From assembly GCA_003558195.1 (NCBI GenBank), contig PWMM01000117.1, forward strand, positions 1 to 7,496: a stretch of DNA of 7,496 nucleotides. The letters run 5' to 3'. Shown here piece after piece: positions 1 to 4,548 of this stretch (its first letter is position 1; each line of letters begins with the position of its first letter). The notes below the pieces were generated by a model. The model was given only the letters and a program-made list of their open reading frames with translations. It was not told the origin of the DNA and searched no databases. Source of the DNA: Syntrophomonadaceae bacterium. GTDB taxonomy: Bacteria > Bacillota > Dethiobacteria > DTU022. Both the position numbers and the translations under genes were made by a program.

Positions 1-101
1 ATGATGTCGGGTTCCTGTTGCTGAGTTTCTTTCTGGTTAGCGGTTTACTGGGAATCAGCTATCACGTATTTCGCAAGAAAGATATTATCATAGTTTCTTA
101 G
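1..101 (+). CDS. C-terminal end of a membrane protein, probably ABC transporter permease (5' partial)
   Basis: Only the last 32 codons are present, read from base 3 to the TAG at 99-101; the start lies outside the window. The visible peptide is one hydrophobic helix (about residues 4-19, FLLLSFFLVSGLLGIS) followed by a short basic tail that contains FRKKDI. A last transmembrane helix followed by a short cytoplasmic tail with a basic R-[KR]-D-[IL] stretch is common at the C-terminus of ABC-2 type permeases, and the next gene, 9 nt downstream, is such a permease ending in a similar way (YKTRDLLV). I infer that the two encode paired membrane subunits of one exporter. The fragment alone cannot prove the family. 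Confidence 0.65.
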   Translation, partial: DVGFLLLSFFLVSGLLGISYHVFRKKDIIIVS

Positions 102-110
102 GAGGGCCTT

Positions 111-908
111 ATGCGGGCGATGATCTTGAAAGAACTTAAACTTGGCCGTCGCAGTTTACTGGTATGGCTAATTATAGCTTTTGTTACCGCTACTTTTGGG
201 GCACTGGAATATGAAATGGTTTCCTCAAACGTTGAAATGGTCGAGCAGGGGATCAATGCCATGCCCCGTATAGTGCGGGTTATGTTCGGTATTGACGGTG
301 TTGGCCTTAAAACTGCTCTTGATTATTACCTGATCATGTATTTCTGGTATGCCCTGATTGCTTATGCCCATGCGGTATCTGTCGGGGCGAGTTTGCTGTC
401 AAAAGAAGAAAGAGATAAGACTGCGGAGTACCTCTATACCAAACCTTACCCGCGCAGCACAATTATTAATGTAAAATTAGTGGTAGGAATAATAAACGTT
501 GCCGCTATGGCGTTGCTGATCTGGCTAACCTCCGCCCTAATACTGGTCCCTCTAACTGATGGCCGGGAGATCATGCCGGAAATAACCATCACAACAGTTG
601 GCCTTTTCCTGACCCAGCTGCTCTTTTTAGCGCTCGGCTTTTTATGTTCCGCTCTTGTGCGTAACCCCCGGAAAGCAGTGAGTGCAGGCTTCTTCCTGCT
701 AATAGCTACTTACTTAATAGCTGTTGCCATAGAGTATGTAGGAACGGTTAATTACTTAAGCTTTCTCACGCCCTTTCATTACTTTAATGCTATAGAGGTA
801 GTTGAACAGGGTATCAGCTACTTATTTTTACTGCTTTTTATTGTCTTAGCAGCTTTATCACTCTTTTTCACCCACCGCTTATATAAAACCAGGGATCTTC
901 TGGTTTAA
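111..908 (+). CDS. ABC-2 type transporter permease
   Basis: This 265-aa protein is predicted to be an integral membrane subunit of an ABC exporter; the substrate cannot be told. About six hydrophobic segments are visible (roughly residues 15-33, 72-95, 122-147, 160-183, 190-209 and 235-255). Between the second and third is a charged cytoplasmic segment, KEERDKTAEYLYTKPYPRS (98-116), which matches the 'EE..gT.e.Ll..P.sR' pattern typical of ABC-2 permeases before the third helix. The ATG at 111 is preceded by AGGAGGG at 100-106, which overlaps the stop codon of the preceding gene. A second ATG at 120 is possible but is farther from that site (14 nt). The gene sits 9 nt after another membrane-protein gene, so the two are probably co-transcribed and translationally linked. 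No ATPase gene is in the window. No clear rho-independent terminator follows; the opposing pseudogene ends 26 nt away. Confidence 0.85.
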   Translation: MRAMILKELKLGRRSLLVWLIIAFVTATFGALEYEMVSSNVEMVEQGINAMPRIVRVMFGIDGVGLKTALDYYLIMYFWYALIAYAHAVSVGASLLSKEERDKTAEYLYTKPYPRSTIINVKLVVGIINVAAMALLIWLTSALILVPLTDGREIMPEITITTVGLFLTQLLFLALGFLCSALVRNPRKAVSAGFFLLIATYLIAVAIEYVGTVNYLSFLTPFHYFNAIEVVEQGISYLFLLLFIVLAALSLFFTHRLYKTRDLLV

Positions 909-934
909 AGGGGTTTATCGCTGGGAAAAATTTG

Positions 935-2199
935 TTAAGCTTGTTTAAAAGCCTCAACTACCGAAACTTCACCCCGCCCTCCATCAACGATCACCCGGTC
1001 GCCATTAGTAAGCCTGGTTGTGGCATTACCGCACCCCACTACCGCAGGGATGCCAAGCTCCCTGGCCACTATGGCCGCGTGTGATAGGAGTGCGCCAATA
1101 TCGGTTATTACTGCTGCCGCTTTTGGAAACAGGGGGGTCCAACCAACATTAGTCGTCGCTGCAACCAGTATTTCACCTGGTTGTAGCTGATCGCTATCTT
1201 CAGGTTTGAGAATTATTTTTACCTTACCCTCAACCCGTCCTGACGCACCGGGGATGCCGCCTAATTTATCACCGGCCATATCAGTTTCTTCCACAAAGGC
1301 AGGATCATAAAAATCTGCCCGGCGGTGTGGATCTCTTACCCACAAGAATGGGTCGAAGCGGTCACGGATGATTGGCGGGAACGGTGGAAGGGCCTGGTAT
1401 CTTTCATAATTCTTTTTGCGGTCCGGGATAAATGAGATGGCAGTTTTGTTGCCGGCAAGCAGATCAATCAGTTCGTCTTTATAAAGGGAAAATACATCTT
1501 TTTTTAAACCGGTTAATTCGCCTGCTTTTAAAGCAAAAACCCGGTTAACCCTGGTCCATTCGGATCGGCCGATCTCACGGCGTTGTGCTGCTTCAGCAGC
1601 CGCCTTTAACTTTTTATTTAACCACTTTTTCTTGGTGGGGTGTAAAGCAATAAATTTTTGCTTAGCTTCTAAAAATTTTTGCTGCTGCCGGTTTAGAATT
1701 GCTTCAATATCTATGTTCATAGATTGGTATTCTTCGATCTGTTTTTCTATCCAGCCGGGATCTTCGGCTGGCTGGGGCAGGGCAAGCTCGAATTCGTGTG
1801 GGCCGCGATGTCCATACTGCATCAGGTATTCTTCAAGGGTCTGCTCACCACTTGCAACCCAGTTGGCTCCGGTTGCCAGTTCCAGGCTGGCTAACATGGC
1901 TTCTCCCCGTAAGTTAGACATTAAATCAGCTGCGATGTCATCATCACTCATGTTTTTAGCTTGTTTTGTAAGGTTAATACGCTAATAAGTTTAGCGGTGT
2001 CACTGGTATGAATCCACCAGGCTTCTTAATTATAAGCATCCAGTTCCTGATCCCAGATATCTTTCAGAGCTTCAAGGCTATCTGCCGCTTTTATCCTGGT
2101 GGTCAAGCTGCGGCAGCGCTCCGGGTTTTCGGTCACAAGACGGTTAAATATAAAAGAGGTAGCTACCATTTTAATGGCTGTGTAAAAAACAGGAAGTAG
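935..2199 (-). pseudogene. Degraded phosphoenolpyruvate synthase-like gene (N-terminal half missing, internal stop and frameshift)
   Basis: The longest open frame, 1951 to 935 (338 aa), contains a central segment YGHRGPHEFELALPQPAEDP (about residues 46-65) typical of PEP synthase/rifampin phosphotransferase-like proteins. It ends with the PEP-utiliser 'mobile' domain: GALLSHAAIVARELGIPAVVG with the phosphocarrier histidine at His291 (bases 1079-1081). The ATG at 1951 has no ribosome binding site. Upstream, coding sequence continues in the neighbouring frame: EAWWIHTSDTAKLISVLTL (2025-1969) joins the main frame if one base is added to the A5 run at 1953-1957. Before it, an in-frame TAA (2026-2028) separates RCRSLTTRIKAADSLEALKD and flanking residues (2169-2029). 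The 5' limit is uncertain, between about 2169 and 2199, where a TAG follows. The family is usually about 800-900 aa with an N-terminal ATP-grasp domain; here only about 420 codons remain and that domain is absent. Family assignment is firm, the exact substrate is not. I infer a pseudogene; a sequencing error could explain the A-run lesion but not the missing half. Confidence 0.8.
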
Positions 2200-2301
2200 C
2201 TAAGCTTACAAAAGTTGTCAATCTTTTAACGCGTGCTGTTATCTCGACTGCTAGCACCAAATAGGGGCAGTATGCTGATGTTGGTTCCTGAGAAAATGAG
2301 G

Positions 2302-3030
2302 CTATTGTTCGCCTGCAGGACAGGCGAAATCACACCTCCGGCACCAGTCGGTAACAAGGATCGGAGAGCCTTCAGAATTTTTTTGGCCACTATCAATAGG
2401 GTTATCCCGATTTGAATTGAGGTGTTCAAGACAGGGCGGCCGGTAGTATTGTCCGGTGGCAAAAGCATCATCAGGACAGGCTTCTTGGCAAGGAATATCA
2501 CAGCCTTGGCAGGGCTGAAAATCTTCTGGAGGACGGCCGGCTGGAAGGCTGTCTTGGATCAATACCGCACGTAATCGGACTCTTGGACCCCATTTTCGGT
2601 CTAGAAAAAGATTGCTTTTCCCCACGACGCCCAGTCCTGCGAAAACGGCGGCATCCTTCAGGTACACTCCCCCCTTTTCCACATGGTAGGGTAGTGCCTG
2701 TGCACGAACTCCATGAGTCTCATATATCCAGGTTGCTAAATCCTCAGATATTTTTGTCATTTTACGGTTTCCCTCGGTATTGCCGCGGTCAAACCAGTCC
2801 AGCCATGGGTCTTCTTTTGGATGATGCATGGCCAGCACCAGAAGTGAGTGTGCGTTTGGTAGCCACGGAGTAACACTTTCTGAATGGTCGGTCTTCCAAT
2901 CTCCCTCGGTTTTGGCCTTGTAGGAAGGGCCATCTAAAACGTCATCGACATTGGCAATCCCTGCTCGAAAACCGTCCAGTTTTTCTACTTCGGCAATCAG
3001 TTCCTTGGCCAGCTGGTGATTTTCTGTCAT
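2302..3030 (-). CDS. Short QueG-like double [4Fe-4S] cluster protein
   Basis: This 242-aa protein resembles the catalytic core of epoxyqueuosine reductase (QueG), the cobalamin- and iron-sulfur-dependent enzyme of the last step of queuosine synthesis in tRNA. Residues 131-138 (AGLGVVGK) match the AGLGWxGK segment of that family. Eight cysteines follow: C174, C177, C181, C185, C200, C230, C233 and C237, enough for two [4Fe-4S] clusters, and both end groups have the ferredoxin-like CP ending. It stops five residues after the last cysteine, so it lacks the C-terminal region of full QueG (over 300 aa). Aligned by eye back from AGLG, the position of the QueG catalytic Asp (in V-D-[ST]-x-P) holds Glu118 within HVEKGG, and the usual P and ER are missing. 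It is therefore a relative of uncertain activity. The ATG at 3030 has AAGGGAG (3041-3047) 10 nt upstream. No signal peptide or membrane segment is visible. Confidence 0.8.
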   Translation of the reverse strand: MTENHQLAKELIAEVEKLDGFRAGIANVDDVLDGPSYKAKTEGDWKTDHSESVTPWLPNAHSLLVLAMHHPKEDPWLDWFDRGNTEGNRKMTKISEDLATWIYETHGVRAQALPYHVEKGGVYLKDAAVFAGLGVVGKSNLFLDRKWGPRVRLRAVLIQDSLPAGRPPEDFQPCQGCDIPCQEACPDDAFATGQYYRPPCLEHLNSNRDNPIDSGQKNSEGSPILVTDWCRRCDFACPAGEQ

Positions 3031-3053
3031 ATTATTTTCGCTCCCTTGTAAAT

Positions 3054-3096
3054 CAAATTCGACTACTTCATTGATTTAATCGAAGATATGAATTTG
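3054..3096 (-). repeat. Interrupted inverted repeat in the leader of the QueG-like gene
   Basis: The outer arms CAAATTC (3054-3060) and GAATTTG (3090-3096) are perfect complements. Inside them lie CTTC (3066-3069) and GAAG (3082-3085), and inside those GATT and AATC. The RNA of the - strand could form a hairpin of about 14 pairs with one internal loop and one bulge, ending 7 nt before the AAGGGAG ribosome binding site at 3041-3047. It starts about 10 nt after the predicted transcription start. There is no U-run after it, so it is not a terminator. It could be a protein operator, an mRNA-stabilising structure or a translation control element; the sequence does not decide which. Confidence 0.5.
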
Positions 3097-3112
3097 CTTT
3101 TCTATTATGGTT

Positions 3113-3141
3113 ATGCTATCATGCCATTTTGCGAAGGTCAA
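3113..3141 (-). promoter_or_regulatory. Predicted sigma-A promoter of the QueG-like gene
   Basis: On the - strand, TTGACC (3136-3141) is a 5/6 match to the -35 box. A 17-nt spacer separates it from TAGCAT (3113-3118), a 4/6 match to the -10 box that is preceded by TGA, giving an extended -10. Transcription should start near 3106, leaving a leader of about 75 nt before the ATG at 3030. It is divergent from the pheS promoter; the two -35 boxes are about 22 bp apart. Confidence 0.55.
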
Positions 3142-3163
3142 CACAACCGGAGCTAAATAATTC

Positions 3164-3192
3164 TTGATGAGCAGGAAGCTTAATGCTATAAT
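3164..3192 (+). promoter_or_regulatory. Sigma-A promoter of the pheS-pheT operon
   Basis: TTGATG (3164-3169) and a perfect TATAAT (3187-3192) are separated by exactly 17 nt. TGC directly before the -10 box makes it an extended -10. Transcription should start near 3199, which places the whole T-box leader downstream. A second extended -10-like sequence, TGC-TATTAT (3192-3200), lies 8 bp further on because of a tandem repeat. Confidence 0.75.
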
Positions 3193-3197
3193 GCTAT
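3182..3197 (+). repeat. Tandem 8-bp repeat across the pheS -10 region
   Basis: AATGCTAT occurs twice with no gap (3182-3189 and 3190-3197). The junction creates the perfect TATAAT of the pheS promoter, and the second copy creates a further TGC-TATTAT. The core ATGCTAT also occurs at 3113-3119, overlapping the -10 box of the divergent promoter. Confidence 0.6.
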
Positions 3198-3198
3198 T

Positions 3199-3469
3199 AT
3201 ATTTTAATAAGTAGGGCTATGAAAGAGTAAAGTAGGCTTGGGAAATAAGGTGCCGTTCAGGGAGGACCAGCCTTGACTGTAAGCCGGTTCCGGTGCACCC
3301 TGCTGAAATTCACTCTTGAGCTTTCCACTGAAAGGCTCTTTAGATCCCTGTAGGTAGGCTACGGATAATTTCCGTTATCAATTATTAAGTGAGCTAAGCG
3401 GTAGCTAAACCGGGTGGTACCGCGGAAGATAATCTTTCGTCCCTCTGAGAGAGGGATTTTTTATTATCT
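3199..3469 (+). promoter_or_regulatory. T-box riboswitch leader, tRNA-Phe specific
   Basis: The leader should bind tRNA-Phe and, when the tRNA is uncharged, favour an antiterminator so that pheST is transcribed. The T-box core is GGGTGGTACCGCGG at 3412-3425. Stem I can be traced: AAGAGT (3223-3228) pairs with ACTCTT (3312-3317), AGTAG (3231-3235) with CTGCT (3300-3304), and GGTGC (3249-3253) with GCACC (3295-3299). The conserved AGTA motif is at 3231-3234. Opposite it, GAAATTCA holds the specifier TTC (3309-3311), a Phe codon, in agreement with the downstream genes. ACGGA/TCCGT (3361-3375) fits stem III. GCGGTA (3398-3403) is complementary to TACCGC (3418-3423) in the antiterminator region. 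The 5' end is inferred from the promoter. Confidence 0.93.
3440..3462 (+). terminator. Intrinsic terminator of the T-box leader
   Basis: TCCCTCT (3440-3446) and AGAGGGA (3450-3456) form a 7-bp stem with a GAG loop, followed directly by six T residues (3457-3462). It lies 15 nt after the T-box core, the standard place for the terminator that competes with the antiterminator. A further pair of arms, AGATAAT (3427-3433) and ATTATCT (3463-3469), encloses it and ends next to the pheS ribosome binding site. Confidence 0.9.
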
Positions 3470-3482
3470 GGAGGTGTTGAAA

Positions 3483-4508
3483 ATGTTATATAAATTAAAG
3501 GAACTGGAAAATGATGCGAGGAGTACGATTGAAGGGGCTAAAGACCTGGAAGAGCTTAAATCTATAAAAGTACAGTACCTGGGGAAAAAGGGGGAGCTTA
3601 CCGGTATCTTGCGGAGCCTGGGCAGTGTCCCTGCCGAAGAAAGGCCTGTAATTGGTCAAAAAGCCAATGCTCTTCGCCAGGAATTGGAGCGTGCGGTGGA
3701 GCTTAAGGAAAAGTCTTTGAAAGATCTCCAGCGGCAAGATATTTGGGAAGAGGAGCGGATAGATGTTACTTTGCCGGGTCGCCCGGCTGCAATCGGGCAA
3801 AGACATCCTTTGACCATGATTATAGATGAAATTAAAGATATTTTTACCGGTCTCGGTTTTCAGCTTGCCTACGGCCCTGATATTGAAACTGATTACTATA
3901 ATTTTGAAGCATTGAATATTCCTGCTGATCATCCGGCCAGGGATATGCAAGATTCATTTTACATTACTGAGCAGTATTTACTCAGAACCCATACCTCACC
4001 GGTGCAGATCAGATCCATGGAAAAGCAAGCTCCAAAGCTACCGGTACGCATTATTTGCCTCGGCAAAGTCTACCGGCGAGATGATGATGCCACCCATTCA
4101 CCGATGTTTCACCAGTGTGAAGGGTTGGTAGTCGATCGCGATATTACTTTTGCCGATTTAAAAGGGACTCTTGACTTATTTGCCCGTGAAATGTTTGGAC
4201 CGGATCAGCGGGTTCGTTTTCGGCCCAGCTTTTTCCCTTTTACTGAACCAAGTGCCGAAGTAGACATCTCATGTATAATGTGCGGTGGTAAAGGCTGCCG
4301 AACCTGCAGTTATACCGGTTGGTTGGAAATACTTGGTTCCGGAATGGTCCATCCTCGCGTTCTGGAGATTGCCGGTTACAATCCAGGCGAAGTTACCGGA
4401 TTTGCTTTCGGTATGGGTATTGAGCGCATTGCGATGCTGAAATACGGTATCGGTGATTTGCGCCTCTTTTTCTCTAATGATCTGCGGTTTTTAAAACAGT
4501 TTAGTTAA
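3483..4508 (+). CDS. pheS: Phenylalanyl-tRNA synthetase alpha subunit
   Basis: PheS carries the class II catalytic site that activates phenylalanine and charges tRNA-Phe, in a cytoplasmic alpha2-beta2 complex with PheT. The protein is 341 aa, normal for the bacterial family. The N-terminal 90 residues are charged and helical, fitting the tRNA-binding coiled coil. Motif 2 is YRRDDDATHSPMFHQCEG (197-214). C264-x2-C267-x4-C272-x2-C275 is a zinc-ribbon-like insert also known in Firmicutes PheS. Motif 3 is GFAFGMGIERIAM (306-318); Ala308 matches the E. coli Ala294 position that sets Phe specificity. The start at 3483 is chosen because GGAGG (3470-3474) lies 8 nt upstream and MLYKLKELE is a normal PheS N-terminus. 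The longer frame from GTG 3414 would begin inside the T-box core and run through the terminator. Expression is controlled by the T-box leader. pheT follows 40 nt later. Confidence 0.97.
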   Translation: MLYKLKELENDARSTIEGAKDLEELKSIKVQYLGKKGELTGILRSLGSVPAEERPVIGQKANALRQELERAVELKEKSLKDLQRQDIWEEERIDVTLPGRPAAIGQRHPLTMIIDEIKDIFTGLGFQLAYGPDIETDYYNFEALNIPADHPARDMQDSFYITEQYLLRTHTSPVQIRSMEKQAPKLPVRIICLGKVYRRDDDATHSPMFHQCEGLVVDRDITFADLKGTLDLFAREMFGPDQRVRFRPSFFPFTEPSAEVDISCIMCGGKGCRTCSYTGWLEILGSGMVHPRVLEIAGYNPGEVTGFAFGMGIERIAMLKYGIGDLRLFFSNDLRFLKQFS

Positions 4509-4516
4509 TCTAGAAT

Positions 4517-4530
4517 AATGAGTACTCATT
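4517..4530. repeat. 14-bp perfect palindrome between pheS and pheT
   Basis: AATGAGTACTCATT is its own reverse complement. It lies 8 nt after the pheS stop codon and directly before the pheT ribosome binding site (AAGGAGG, 4532-4538). As RNA it could form at best a 5-bp hairpin with a tiny loop, so a DNA-level site or chance is as likely as an RNA element. Confidence 0.4.
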
Positions 4531-4548
4531 GAAGGAGGAATTTAATAG

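Noticed and set aside
909..934. Bidirectional terminator between the permease and the opposing pseudogene
   Set aside because: The 26-nt gap is AT-rich but has no stem of useful length followed by a T-run on either strand.
1632..1985. Open frame of 117 codons on the + strand
   Set aside because: It is antisense to the PEP synthase-like gene, its composition is rich in Cys and Ser as expected for a shadow, and no family is recognisable.
2008..2199. Open frame of 63 codons on the + strand
   Set aside because: It has no ribosome binding site or recognisable domain, and the opposite strand carries the PEP synthase-like remnant, so this is a shadow.
2216..2221. Perfect TTGACA -35 box on the - strand upstream of the PEP synthase-like remnant
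   Set aside because: The sequence 16-18 nt downstream (TACTTC and neighbours) is a poor -10 box, so I do not call a promoter.
2203..2301. Gap between the QueG-like gene and the PEP synthase-like remnant as a terminator
   Set aside because: Only weak pairings such as ACCAA/TTGGT with a 20-nt loop are present and no U-run follows; I see no supported element here.
3414..3482. Longer pheS reading frame starting at GTG 3414
   Set aside because: It would start inside the T-box core and translate through the terminator hairpin. The ATG at 3483 has a good ribosome binding site and gives a normal PheS N-terminus.
3495..3950. Open frame of 151 codons antisense to pheS
   Set aside because: It lies wholly within the well-supported pheS gene, with no ribosome binding site or domain; a shadow.
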